A DNA stretch of 64,000 nucleotides, from assembly GCF_000204055.1 (NCBI RefSeq), contig NW_006768770.1:908195-972194 (forward strand), in the 5' to 3' direction. Below are positions 50,473 to 62,756 of this stretch, piece by piece (the stretch's first letter is position 1; every line of letters starts with the position of its first letter). Position numbers and translations under genes: made by a program. The notes beneath the pieces were generated by a model. It searched no databases, had not been told where the DNA came from, and was given only the letters and a program-made list of their open reading frames with translations. Source of the DNA: Melampsora larici-populina 98AG31 (Eukaryota; Basidiomycota; Pucciniomycetes; Pucciniales; Melampsoraceae).

Positions 50473-51687
50473 ATGACATCCACTGTCATCGCTACTACAA
50501 ACCTTGACTCAAACCTTGAGTCGACGGAATCCATCAAATCACAACTTCCACCCGCTGCAGCCACTGCATCATCAAATGCTGTACGAGCTGCTATAGCCGA
50601 AACCAACTCGATACCGTCTTCATCAGTCTCATCTCCAAGATTACAACAAACAGATGAAGAAGATGACGCATCTTCATTGGAGGATGGAGAGATTAGAGGA
50701 CCAGCCGGACCTCAAGATCCGAATGCCCTTATAACAGTCTTTAGCTCTCAAACCGAATTCAACGTTAAACATCCTCTTTATTCAACTTGGACATTATGGT
50801 TCGATAATGCTTCAAAGAATGATAAAGCTAAGAATTGGGATGAATTGATCCAGAGAGTGATGGAAGTAGAATCAGTTGAAGAGTTTTGGGGGTACGTTCT
50901 TTCTTACTCTTATTACGCCCTTGGTACATTTTGGATAACTTATCCATTGAACTTCTGTTTGTGTTTGCCTCCTAGCCTCTATCACAACATCGTTCCTCCT
51001 TCATTGATTCATATCGGTTCAAATTACTACCTTTTCAAAGAAGGTATCAAACGTAAGTTGAGTTGAGCTATCAATTAAGATTCCCCCATCTGACCTATAC
51101 TTTCTTTTGAACAGCTGCATGGGAAGATCCTTCAAACCACAAAGGTGGTAAATGGAGTGTTCAGCTTCCGAGAGATAAGAACCGTGAAACAATTGACAAA
51201 TGGTGGCTTTACACTGTTCGTATTTTCATCTTTTGATTTTTTCGTTTGAGATCAAAACCATTATCCTAATCTCTTTGTTTTTTAACAGATGTTGGCAGCA
51301 ATTGGAGAAACATTTGAAACACCCTACACATCCAATGGAAAATCACCAAGCGAAATGACTTTTACTGATGAAGTGACAGGAGTAATTGTTTCATCGCGAA
51401 AAGCTTTTTACCGAATTTCTATCTGGACACGTAGTTCAGAGACAAAAGCTTTGGCTGAGAACATTGGACGACATTTTAAATATGGTGTTCTTGGTATGCC
51501 AGAAGGTAAAAAAATTGCAAGTGACGGACATCGACTTGCATCAGATTGTGAATTTCAAAGTCATGCTGATTCTATGAAACGGAAGAAAGGTGGTTGGACT
51601 GGTAAGTTTTTTTGGTTTTTTGGAACATTTAGATCATGGTATAGTCAATTGATTGATTCTTCTGTGTGATCAACTTATTCAGTTTAA
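50473..51687 (+). CDS. Translation initiation factor eIF4E (mRNA cap-binding)
   Basis: Binds the 5' cap of mRNA and recruits eIF4G. Exons: 50473-50891, 50976-51052, 51115-51215, 51289-51601, and a final 5-nt exon 51683-51687 carrying the stop; 304 aa. Conserved blocks in order: HPLYSTWTLWFD; VEEFWGLYHNIVPPS; SNYYLFKEGIKPAWEDP (cap-stacking Trp); GGKWSVQLP; WWLYTMLAAIGE; VIVSSRKAFYRISIWTR; and a tail with DGHRLASDCEFQSHAD. A Ser/Thr- and Asp/Glu-rich N-terminal extension of about 95 residues (TDEEDDASSLEDGEIRG) precedes the fold and is longer than in yeast. If the last intron is not removed, the frame runs to 51669 instead. Start chosen as the first in-frame ATG after the leader. Confidence 0.93.
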
Positions 51688-52288
51688 AACGAAAAGAAAC
51701 AGAAAAGTGGATCATAGAAGCCAGTGCGATTTTGCTTTGAAACTCTTAAAAAGAGTTGAGTCGGAAAAAGGTTTTTTTCGGTTATGATCTCTTTTTTTGA
51801 TCATATATTTTCATTACCTATATATACATAAAATCTTCAGTATTTTTGAATTGAAGTGTCTTTTTTTGTTTGTTACTTAAAAAAGAGAAAAAAAAGGGAG
51901 TCCATAAAAGGATATGAACTCTTTTTTTTCCTCATAATGTTTTTTCAATTTTCCTGAAATTTATCATCACAGAGGGGATGGTTTTTTGTCTTTTGTTTTT
52001 TTGTTTTTAAAAAAAGAAGAGATTTTTTTTCTTTTGACAAAAACTTAAAACTCATGAGATTTTTTTGTTTGGTTTGTTGATTGATTTTATAAGTTTGGGT
52101 TTTGATTTTTTTTTCCAAAAAAAAAGATTGTTTTTTTTTCTTTGTCTTTTTCTTTGCTTTTTTTTGCTTCTTTTTTGGTTACCTTTTTTAAAAGTAATTT
52201 TACCTATGATTTTTTTTATGGTTGATCCTTGGTTTTTGAATTTGTTTTTTTTGTTGGTGAAAAATAAAAAGAGAAAAGTTTAATGAAA
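51688..52288. other. T-rich 3' flank of eIF4E
   Basis: Poly-T and poly-A runs; no gene recognised. Confidence 0.5.
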
Positions 52289-52545
52289 TTAGGGTGTTCA
52301 AACCTCAAAATCAATTCATGCAAGTTTTGTGCAAGTTCTGTGCAAGATATGAATAGAACTTGCACGGATCTTGCACAAAACTTGCAAGAGTCGGTCTCAC
52401 ACGGTTTTTGCACGGTTTGGAACACAATAACTCGGGTTGTCAAAAAAATTACTGTGCAAGATTAGTGCAAAAAATCTTGCACGGATCTTGCACGGATCTT
52501 GCACGTCGGTCTTGCACATTTCTTGCACAGGTTTGAACACCCTAA
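52289..52545. mobile_element. MITE with 17-bp perfect TIRs and internal GTGCAAG repeats
   Basis: TTAGGGTGTTCAAACCT and its exact complement bound 257 bp. Inside, CTTGCAC/GTGCAAG recurs more than ten times in both orientations. A 2-3-bp duplication (AA or AAT) is possible but ambiguous. No coding capacity. Confidence 0.75.
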
Positions 52546-53937
52546 ATGTTAAGTTTTGAAAGATTGAGAGATGAAAAACAAATTATCTTATGTGATTTTC
52601 ATTAAAACTGTCTGGTTCATCCTTCATCATAACACAAGAAAATCGAAAACAGAGACTGCAGACAAACTTGAAATAGTCGCAAACTGGACCTAATCACCAT
52701 TGACTTACAACTGTTCTAAGAATGATTGATTGGAAATTTGTAAAAAGTTTATCAGTGCAGCAGATCAAATGACTGTAAATGGTTTTGCCAGTCTTCTCTA
52801 GAATCAACTTAACTGTGCATATGATGTGGCTGTTGTCCATGGCCTGGCTATGAGAAATCTTACTAACTGATGTGCAAAGGATGTTCTTGCCACTAGCTAT
52901 GAAGACCAGATAAAGGATTTATCAAACATATCACATTCTAGGTACTTCATCAGCTCATCTTTTTGTCATCCTCAATATATTACTGTCTCTTTGATTATTT
53001 CTTTGAATATATTTGCTTCTTGTTTTTTGTATTCAATTATATATTTTTGTTATGGCAAATGGTGTGATATCTTTCAACAATCAAATTTGTACCATCTATT
53101 ACTACACTACTTTTTTGCATTCCATCATCATTGTATTGGCCTTGAATTGTATCAATCTTGTTACCTTTTGTAAACCCATGATTAATTTGCAGATGTCAAT
53201 TATTCGGGGCATCTATTTTGTCTTTTTGGTCTTTGATTGTATCTATTAATCTTAATCTTTGGTTGTATCAATGATAACAAAAAACAAAATAAAGAGATAA
53301 CAAAAAACAATGAATGAGCACTTGAAAGTGAAGGTGAAATTGTATCTTGCCAACTTGAGCACTGCCAATTGAAGGCAGTGAACTGCCTAGCCTTGAGTTC
53401 TGGGTTACATGATAACACTTGAATCTGTGATCATTTGCTTCTGTTGGACTGAGTAAATCAATTTGAGTACTCTGGACAGAAAACTTACAATCATTTTGTT
53501 TCTGTTCTTGATCATGCATTAAAAACTTTGTCTGACTAGATCTGAGATCTCATTGCAACTTGTCTCTTGCTCATGATGACAGATGATATAAGCAATTCTA
53601 GGGGTGTACTTGAACCGGGAGTTTGTTTGCTGCATGCATGTGTTTATCATATTCTCCTGTTTTTCATAGTGAGCTTGATACCACATGACAAAGATGTTTA
53701 TGTATATTGCCTGAATAAAAAGTCTTACCATCTTGAAAGGACTCCAAAGTTGCTACAAATCTTCAAGTAATTTACACTTTGGTGAAAAGTTCTAAACTTA
53801 TGTATCTCAGACATCACTTAAAATGATGTTAAAGTAACAGTTCTATAGTGTCTACTAGGAGGGCTATCATCAATCAGAGTGGGGTAGGTTATAGTGTGCT
53901 AATTTTTAATGAAATGTGATTTTATGATATTTCCCCT
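52546..53937. other. Intergenic, no supported gene
   Basis: AT-rich, short ORFs only. Confidence 0.5.
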
Positions 53938-53984
53938 GTTGGGGGCATGCCCACATATTATCTTGTTTTAATTAAACATCAAGA

Positions 53985-55905
53985 TCGAGATGAATTTAAG
54001 TGATCTTGATATGATTTTTTAAATTCTTGACTCAATCATCTTGACCTAAACATTAACAAAAAATTACAACATCTTGAAGGAATCAAAACATAGTGAACCA
54101 AATGCTTAAATTTATCACCACAACCAAAAAGATCTTGGTTACTCATCACTTCCAAGTTGATCTCTCTTGCCTAAGGTATGATTCTAATGGAATTTCATGG
54201 GTCTCTATCCTTTACACTGGTTGATGTAGAATATTCAGTCAAGCTTGTACAAAGGAAATATAAGTGGAGTGAAAGTAGGGAGTGAATTCTGGTCAAACAT
54301 ATTCTAAGAAAAATTACACCTCCACATCTAAGTTCTGTGATGATCTTTTTAATTCAGCTACCTTATTGATTCTGCAAAAAGTGAATGTTAACAATTAAAA
54401 TAAGAAAGTGGTGATTCACTTGACATTTCTAACAATCACTTTGGTCTTTGATGTCAGAATTTGAAACCCAAAACAAAGTAACTTATATAGGGTAATAGGA
54501 AATTCTGGAATGTATCAATTGCTAACAACACAAAGACAATCACTTGACCAGATATTGAACAACCAGGTTAGAAAAGTTGCAATGCAAAAAAGCGTTGGAG
54601 ACTATTTACAGCTCACCTCATAATGGAACAACCAGATCTCAATTGCATGCAACATCATGCCATCTGAGAGTTGTTGTGTAAATGCACAATCCTCTAGATG
54701 CATTAGAAATCCCAACACCAAAATGTAAGAACTTAGAGGGAGTTGAATATCTTTACTCTGACATTGGAATATCCCAAAGAACAACAGTGAAATTCAGGAT
54801 AGGTCAGAAACTTAAATGTTGCCCAAGACTAGCACAAGTTGGGCAGGAACCTTGAATACAAACAAAGATGCTGATCCTTGTCTAATTATTTTAATCGACA
54901 TTTGTGAAACACCATATACTGGCTCTACCAAACCAGTGTGTGTCAAGTTGCCAAGGTCCTTGTGGTAACAACTTCAAAGCTTTTCTAGAATCCCTGGTGG
55001 GTTTTGTCATTTATTTTCCCTACACATCTTTGGTGGTCCATTTACATTGGGATCTATTCAAAGGATAGAGTGATTATGAGTGCTCTTATGGGGTGAAGAT
55101 TCACATTTTCTCAGATCCTCAAACATATTCTTTTTGAGGTGTGGATCTAAAGCATTTTCTTGCATAACAATGTCTTGGAAAGAGGCCTTGTACAACCTCT
55201 GCCCCCCAATTGACATCCAATGATCCCACAGATTCCTCCGCTAAAGATATCCATGTAGGCAGGCAGCTTTTTGACAAAGGACCCCATGGCCTATAGACTG
55301 TGGAAAGGCTATAGTGGCTAGTACCAAAGCCTTGGAACTACCAGAAAGATCCCAAAAATAGCCAACTACCTCACTCAGAACTCAACATTTTCAGTATTTG
55401 AGATCAGTTTGATGGGGTCCTCAGCCTGACCATCTGTCAATGTATAGAAGTTTTCTCAAATATTTTCCTAAAATTCTTCATGGATTCTTCAAATATTGAA
55501 ACGTTTTGCAGAGACAACTCAATCTCAATCTCTCAACAAAAAAAACTAACAACCCCCTGCACAACTTATCAACTTATTAACAAATCAAGATGAATTCTAA
55601 TCATCTGATCACATGGTTTTCTATGTAGATTCTTTACAATCATATATCTTGACCTAAACAACAAAAGAAGCTAACATGTTGAGGGGGGGAAATGAACACC
55701 CATAATAATATTCTTAAATTTACCCCCACAAAAGAAAAATCATGCATATTCACCATCTGAAAGTTACAATCTAATGTCTGGGGTCTGATTCTAAGGACAT
55801 CACTGCCCTTGTTGCTGCTTCAAAAAAAATTATCCAACTTGTCCCAATGCAGTGGTTTCAAATCAGGAAGTAAAATCTGGCAAAACATGTTTCAAGACAA
55901 AGTAC
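53985..55905. repeat. Diverged direct repeats, possible old LTR element
   Basis: 53985-54320 and 55580-55905 share many blocks in the same order and orientation: CAAGAT.GA, TCTTGACCTAAACA, CTTAAATTTA.C.CCACAA, TGATTCTAA, and TCTGG.CAAACAT. The 1.2 kb between has no recognised retroelement protein. Too diverged to assign a class. Confidence 0.35.
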
Positions 55906-55968
55906 GCCCCTGCGTCTCATCTTGTGGGCTTCCTAGGCACTCAACATCCGTTCTGAATTGGCAAAAAG

Positions 55969-55971
<3 letters not shown>

Positions 55972-56000
<29 letters not shown>

Positions 56001-56069
56001 ATTCGATCACATCCAAGAGTGTGAAGACTTTGTAAAAGTCGAATGCTCTACCGACTGAGCTAACCGGGC
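55972..56069 (-). tRNA. tRNA-Lys (anticodon UUU) with 25-nt intron
   Basis: On the minus strand GCCCGGT...ATTGGGC forms the acceptor stem with discriminator G. The D-arm is TAGCTCAGTCGGTAGAGC, the anticodon arm ATTCGA-CTTTTAA-TCGAAT, and the T-arm CGGGGGTTCGAGCCCCC. A 25-nt intron interrupts after the base following the anticodon (37/38), the standard position. The mature form is 73 nt. Confidence 0.93.
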
Positions 56070-58212
56070 TTGTGATTGGAATTCCCTGCTAGGTTTCCAT
56101 AACACGCGACAGTGCAGCATTGACTGGTGGTATTGAATGATTGGTAGACCCAAGCATGCTAGATATAATTAGGAATCCTAAAAAAAAAATCAAGTGTACT
56201 TGCAGAATAAGATGTGAAGACAATCTAAGAACAAGAAGTACAAATGAGTTGTTTTTCTATAAAAATCATGACTGATCAAATAAGATTATGTAAAATTTTT
56301 CAGGAGGTTTTTGAATATAGTTTATTCTTGAATATTTTGTGAAGATATTCATCAAAATCAATTGACAGTATCACCCTAACACAGAAAATTGTCTCAAAAG
56401 ATGATTGGTTCACAAATCATTCTGAGAAGACAAGGATATATAATTTGAATTCTATAAGGGGTTCTCAAGTGTAAATCATGGTGTCTTTGAAGATAATCCT
56501 GTACACACACTTTGAATAATATTTTGGTTCAAAAAAAGAAGACAGTATTAGCACATTAATGAAAGATGTGGTTCTTGGACCTTGGCTTTTTGCATAGATG
56601 ATTGGTCTGAAATATGTGTAAGACTACACCTCATCATGTCTTGATATATTTTTGTACTCATTTGGGAAATTAGTTAATATAAATTACTTGATGATCCTCA
56701 GGCAATGGTGATGAATACAACATATGAAGTCAACTCACAGATAAGTTCCTCAAGCTTTTGAAAAGACTGGGTTTCCATGTGCCTGTGGTAAGGATGGTTC
56801 CTACTGAGTATTTTCAGCATCAGTGCTAAAATCTGGTTACTTTTCTTTGAATTGTGATTGATCCTCAGGCAATGGTGATGAATACAACATATAAAGTCAA
56901 CTCACAGATAAGTTCCTCAAGCCTTTGAAAAGACCAGGTTTCCATGTGCCCATGGTAAGGACGGTTCCTACTGAGTTTTTTCAGCATCAGTGCTAAGATC
57001 TGGTTACTTTTCTTTGAATTGTGATCAAAAAGGACAAATTTCTGAACAGCTAGTTATAAAAAATGCTCTCCATCTGCCTTTTGCTGTTTTTGGCTCTTTT
57101 GTAAATATCATAATTTTGCTCAAAAATGGTACAAAAAGATCAATTGGGGCCAATCTTAGGGCCAAAGTGACATACATGATTTTTTTATGCTGTATGTCAG
57201 AAAGGCACCCCTTGAACTAAAAAACATTATGATCAAACAAAAGTTCCTCCTTAACAGGTTGCTTAATACCAATTCGTTTTCCCGTAAAATTTTGAATTCA
57301 AGTGCTAGTATGTGTGAAGATACCTGAGTTGAGAAAAACATTCCACCTACTTTTCCAGCTGATATGGTAGTCAATCACTCATTAGGTCTCAAAGGTAGAA
57401 CACAATCAGAACTTGAAGGCAGAGTTGATATCTCCAGGTCATACATCTAAATTATTCATTGAGAGTACATATCGTTGGTCTGTGGTCTGTGATTGTATTT
57501 CATGAAATATTATGTAATGTGTTTTTTGTTTGGTTGTCATATGTCTGATCATCCTGTGTGATGAACTGTTGTGTGTGCTCATCCTGTGTGATGTTTTTAT
57601 ATATATTTCATTATTATTTGATGATCTACACTTCTGTGCTTTAACTCTTGTCTCTCATCAGTCTTACTTTTTACTATAAAGTAGTATATGAGTCTGCACT
57701 AAGCTAGACCTTCATCTATTCAAAGCCCTATCTTTTTGAGGTCATAAACTAATCAATGACATTGGTAATCTGTTCATGACTCATAGGTATGTCTCTTCTT
57801 CTATCTGGTTCTTTATCTTTCTCTCCTTTTGCTTGTATGATGCTTTTATGTTGCAAATAATAAAATCAATCTATCGGAAGCTCTATCTTTTGGAGATCAC
57901 AAACTAATCATTGATGTTTGTAATCTGTGCATGACTCGTACGTATAGTTATTGAACAGCTGAGTTTATCATACAAGGTTTGGTGAACATATACTTGGTTG
58001 TATATAAATCATTCCCAGACCCTGGCATCATTTCCAGAGGAGTGAATGGAATTTTTAATCCTCCTGACTAGTTATCAAACATTGATTCTTGGCCCCATTG
58101 GTGTGCCAATTGGTTTGATATGGTAATTGGAGCTGAGGATGTCAACTTTCAAGGGTAGAGAAATGAAAAGAGAAATTGAAAGACTCGCATTTGATTTTTT
58201 TTGCAGAAGTTT
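56070..58212. other. Intergenic with tandem repeats, no supported gene
   Basis: AT-rich. Includes the 167-bp tandem duplication below and a looser repeat pair around 57725-57790 and 57870-57950 (both with AAACTAATCA and CATGACTC.TA.GTAT). Confidence 0.45.
56693..57026. repeat. Tandem duplication, 2 x 167 bp
   Basis: GATCCTCAGGCAATGGTGAT starts each unit (56693 and 56860). The copies differ at about ten positions, mostly transitions. No reading frame is conserved. Confidence 0.85.
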
Positions 58213-58214
58213 TA

Positions 58215-58299
58215 TTACTTTTGCTAAAAAGGAAGCCCGGGGTGAAAAAAATAAAAATAAAATGTAGCCCAGAATTTCACCGCAGTCACTGCAGTGGGC
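58215..58299 (+). repeat. Left TIR (85 bp)
   Basis: TTACTTTTGCTAAAAAGGAA opens the repeat; the inner end contains CACCGCAGTCACTGCAGTG, itself an imperfect palindrome that could be a transposase-binding site. Confidence 0.92.
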
Positions 58300-58426
58300 A
58301 TATGTACAGCAGCAGACACGGTCAGAGATTTTGCAGGTGCAGCCCCGCCTCCAATCTCGACCAATTTGATTCAGCTCCTTCAAGAGAGCCTGCCAGCAAC
58401 CATAAATTTTCATACTTGTCTTCTCA

Positions 58427-59647
58427 ATGGGGTTCCGTAAATATTCAGCTGATATCAAAGTGCTTGCTGTTCGCTGGAGTCTTCAAGGAATTCCAAGATC
58501 TTTAATCCGACAGCGACTCAGCAAGCGGATTTCTCGCCGATCCTTTGGCCGATGGATCGAGCTCTACAACCTAACTCGTGCAGTCATACGCAATCCCAAC
58601 ACCTACGAACGCCGTGGTCGGCGCCAGCACTTGAATGCCACGGATCGCAAATTCATGGAAGAATTGGTCCTCAACCAGCCAGCACTTTTCCTCGACGAGA
58701 TCCAAGAAAAACTTTACAATGCACATGGGAAGATGCCTTCCATAAGTACCGTTCATCTCGAACTTATGAGCCGTCTTATGATAAGCTTGAAGAAGGCCTG
58801 TGTCAGTAACGCTCGGAAATCCCTGATGCCAAAATTGAAATGGATGCGCGATATGATGGGCTATCCATCCAACTTCTTAGTTTTTACAGGTCAGTCCAAT
58901 TTCACTTTCTATCTCATATCTTCTGTATTGAAATCCTCTACCTGCTCACGAATTGCAGACGAGAGCGCAGTCTGTGGACGGGATCTACTACGAAAACGTC
59001 AGCGAAGCAAGATTGGAGTACGCACCACTCGCAAGGTTCCTAAGATGCATCAAGGACGGTATTCCCTCCTTCCAGCCATCACTTATGATGGCTTGCTGGC
59101 TCTTTCAGTTCTTGAGGGGCCGGTGAATCGGAAGCGATTCGAGAAATTTTTGAAATACAGCTTAGTATGTGGTTTTCCCTTTACTTCAATAGCCATTGTT
59201 CCAGACTGACCTCAATCCAATGTACAGCTTCCTCGCATGAATCGATTTCCAGCAGACAATAGTGTCTTAGTACTGGACAATGCCTCAATCCATCGTGGTG
59301 GATCGATTTCTGACCTCTGTCGTAAGAGAGGTATGTCTAATCTCATCATCTTTCCTCGGTCATGTTTTCATTTCACTGACTCAAGCGGGACAAATTAAAC
59401 TTTAGGAATTCTTCTTTGTTACCTACCACCATACTGTCCTGAGTTGAATCCGATTGAACTCGGATTCAATGCCTTCAAATTTGACCTCCGAAGATCACAA
59501 GTATTGGCGACTAGGACTAACCCAATTGGACCAATACGAAGGGCTGCCCATAAGACCTTTGGACCCGAACTATTACCTAAGTTATACCACCATTGTGGTT
59601 ATCGCACATTTGATGAAGTGCTCGATCGTAGAATGGAAGAAATATGA
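58427..59647 (+). CDS. Tc1-family DD34E transposase
   Basis: Four exons: 58427-58889, 58959-59164, 59228-59330, 59406-59647, GT-AG and in phase, 337 aa. The N-terminal helix-turn-helix/homeodomain-like region includes KYSADIKVLAVRWSLQGIPR and SRRSFGRWIELY. Catalytic residues are visible: first Asp in FTDESAVCGRD (split by intron 1), second Asp in VLVLDNASIHRG, and Glu in YLPPYCPELNPIELGF, 34 residues after the second Asp. Length, motif set and intact frame suggest an active enzyme that cuts and pastes at TA sites. Start is the ATG 127 bp inside the left TIR. Confidence 0.88.
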
Positions 59648-60952
59648 TACTTTTCAGCCAATGAGGTATGAGACATTCGTTTGTAGCTTTCAAGTTGTTT
59701 AGCTCAGTGGATTGATTTCCTTTCAAATCATCTTTTTAGCTCATATGATTCATTTCCTTTCAAATCATCAAGATCGACCTTTTCATGGACTGAGTCTTTC
59801 TTTGGTGCGACTACACTTCAGGGAATCCTTGGATGAAGTTTTAAAGAAATGAATTTAAATCCAGATCAACTTTGGTTTAAAGAACACGTTTATGGCTCGA
59901 AGATCTTCTCGACAATAGTGAATTCGAATCGATCGATCTCAAGTTTATGACTTTCTTCTTGGCTTACAAGTCTTCAAGGAAATTGATTGCTTCACTTGGC
60001 TTTGGTTTTTCGATTTCATTTTCACTTTATCTTTTGATCGTTAACTTCGTTGGACTAGATGGGATCACAGGGATATATTCGGCTTATTGGAAACAATCTT
60101 TGGTGCGACTACACTTCAATATGAGTTACATACGTCAAATCGATCAGCTTCATATCACATCTAAATCTCCCAATCAAATTGAATCGATCCAAAGTCCTCA
60201 AATCCAATCCCATCAGTCCTGTACATTCAAATCATCATTCATTTCAAGAAACTATCGAACCAAATCAAAGTGATTCAATCGGTGGATCTAGTTTTGTCCT
60301 TAATTTACATACTAGTAGAACTATAGTAGAACTATGATTGTCTAGAGCACACTTTTGAATGAAATTTAAAAATAACAGTTTGCTCTTTTGGCTGAGCCCG
60401 ATATACATAAGACACAACTTAGGTGGATCTTTAGACATTCAAATGGGCTAAGAGCACCATCTGCTGATGAGAAAGTTGGAAGAAAGTTGTGATTAAGCTA
60501 TTCAAATGGGCTAAAATCACCGTTATCCTTGTTTTGTTGAGTGTGATGTAAGAAAGATCAGATCGAGCTGAAAAATTGACTCGATCCTAGGGCAAAAGAT
60601 ACACATCATGTCCAATCAAGAGTCAAACTTGATGTCTTGAAATCATCCAGATCGAGCTTAATTCGAAGCTCGATCATTTGAGTCTAATTGTCTTTGAGGG
60701 CACAGATAGAGCAGGATCGAGCTGAAGATTCAGCTCGATCCTAAGACAATCAAAAGTCACTTGGTGGCGACTTCAGAGGGAGAGATCTCTGTCTCCAAAT
60801 CACCATGACCAAGCTTTGTTTGAAGCTCAATCATGTAAACTGGTGTGAGGCAGGGTCAGAGGACCATGATTCTAACAAATGGTACGGTTATATTACTTTT
60901 AAAACTGTAGTCTTAATATTACCCACTAATCACAACAATAGAGGGTCAAAAT
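59648..60952. other. Interior of the element between the two genes
   Basis: AT-rich. A 108-aa plus ORF (59947-60273) contains a hydrophobic stretch (FGFSISFSLYLLIVNFVG) that could be one membrane segment. TCTTTGGTGCGACTACACTT and two more bases repeat at 59799-59820 and 60097-60118, and TTTCCTTTCAAATCATC repeats near 59716 and 59754. Origin unknown; possibly captured DNA. Confidence 0.4.
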
Positions 60953-62679
60953 CTAATCAGTAATGTAAAGCCAGGATTGAAACATTGAAGTGCGCCTTGC
61001 TTTCCGAGCGGTACTGCGTTCACAGGTCCTGTTACTTATATACTTCCGAGAATCTAAGTATAGCATAGTGATTGAAGCCTTGGACAATCCATGTTGAGCT
61101 AGATCCGCTCGAGATAAATGTTCTTCTGTGATCATTCTATGGTCGGTGATTTCCGCTTCTTTTAAAATCTGGCGAATGTGGTCTTTTCTATCATCTGGTA
61201 AAGTGCAGAACTGAAGGAATCCTTCGGTTCCATTTGCGGCGGCGGGATCATATGACAAAGGTGAAGATGACACATGAGGAAATGATTCGGGTGTATTCTT
61301 TCGTTTATGAGAAACATGTGGAGTTGTAGGTGGCTCGACATCGCCAGCTAGTTGCTTTTGAGGTGATCGTACTGCTTCACCAATGGCTCCCGCGAGGCTA
61401 ACAACAAGTTGAGTGATAGCGGCAGGGGTGAAACTATTGGATTCAGACTTTTCAGTTGATGAAGCGGGAGGTTTGTTTTTGACCTTCTTGCTGAGGTCAT
61501 ACTTGAAATGGGCGGGAGGGGTATCCATGCTAACCTCATCTTGGTTCTTGCAAATGATACACCCAAAAGTCAGCTTACATAGGTAATGAAGAGAGGCATT
61601 CAACTTACTCGTAGCCTAGCCCACTCTTCTGCTTTATCAAGCGTCAAAACAAAGTATTGAGTGGAATCGGTTGGATCTGTCACAATCGGACACCTTTTGT
61701 GGTAGCGACCGTCCATCTTGTGGTGGTCAAGAAGGTCACTCGCAAACTTGTTCTCGTGATCGCCAGCCGTTTGTTCCGTATTGTCTGATCCACCGTCAGA
61801 CTTTGGGTTTGAGATCAAATAAAGACACATCAGTCTAGTTTGAGAAAAGGAGTGGTTAGTAGACCGATAATCTCACCTCTTCAGAGTCAAACAAATCCTT
61901 GTCGATTCCTTGTTTCACCTGAAGCTTGTGCTTGCGCTCAGTTGAAGCCACAATTAGCTCGGTGCGAGCAGCCTGAAGAAATTCAAAAACAGATGAGACA
62001 TAATGAGACCCCCTGGCTTGAGATAGGGCGGACTCACTTTTTCAGCTTGAGCTTTGACCTTGTTTGGATGAGGTGCAAAGTAGCTGATCCCAGCTTCCCG
62101 ACCTGGAAACACAGCTTCGCCCTCTTCGACCCATTGTTGAACCTTCTCTGAACTTAAATGCTTTCAAGCCTTAAGAGTCTTTGGGAAATCAGAATGTGAT
62201 TTGATGTACCAAGTCCACACACCAGGGTTCTTCTTGCTATTTGATGAAAGCTTGATCAATTTTTCAAGGGACTGCTTGTTGTCCTTGGCAAATTCAGCGC
62301 ATTTTTCTTTGAGTTCCTCCAAATCAAATTGCTTCGAATTCCAAGGGATTACACATTCAGAGCATGAGATCTGTGAAAATCCTGACTTAGCCGTCTTGCA
62401 AGGAACCCAAAATTCACACTCGAAGTAGAAGTGATATGCAGTGTTTTCTTCATCGTCTTGTTTATTGTTGATATTGGGCTGTGGGCTCTGTAAGATTTGG
62501 AATAGTCAAAGATGAGTATGTTGGATAATGGACATGATAGGTGGAAAAAAGCTTGAAAACATCACCTGAACAGTCACAGAGTCCGGGGAATCAACATTGA
62601 CACCTTCATTGGCCAGTGGATTGGATGGGGAGGAACAATCAAGAAAGATTGGGTTGACGTGCTGATCCTTTGATTTCAT
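60953..62679 (-). pseudogene. Second gene of the Tc1/mariner element (Cys-rich and SAM-like, one internal stop)
   Basis: Five exons in phase: 62679-62566, 62487-62038, 61972-61877, 61800-61609, 61546-60953; about 481 codons. The start lies 77 bp inside the right TIR. Exon 2 has a four-Cys cluster (FECEFWVPCK...SCSEC), possibly a zinc ribbon, then VWTWYIKSHSDFPKTLKA. An in-frame TGA (62166-62164) follows, where TGG (Trp) would read through into KHLSSEKVQQWVEEGEAVFP. Later come a His/Lys-rich stretch (DLLDHHKMDGRYHKRCP), a Ser/Pro-rich linker, and a C-terminal block FLQFCTLPDDRKDHIRQILK...LYLDSRKYI that resembles a SAM-type helical domain ending in a basic tail. Not a transposase and not a family I can name. 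The single nonsense codon suggests very recent decay, or a readthrough. Confidence 0.65.
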
Positions 62680-62756
62680 GATTGAGTTCTGAAAAAGAAT
62701 GAGTGGTAAGGGGATTGGCAAATTTGGGATAGGCAATGCGGCTGCTCAAGCTCCAG

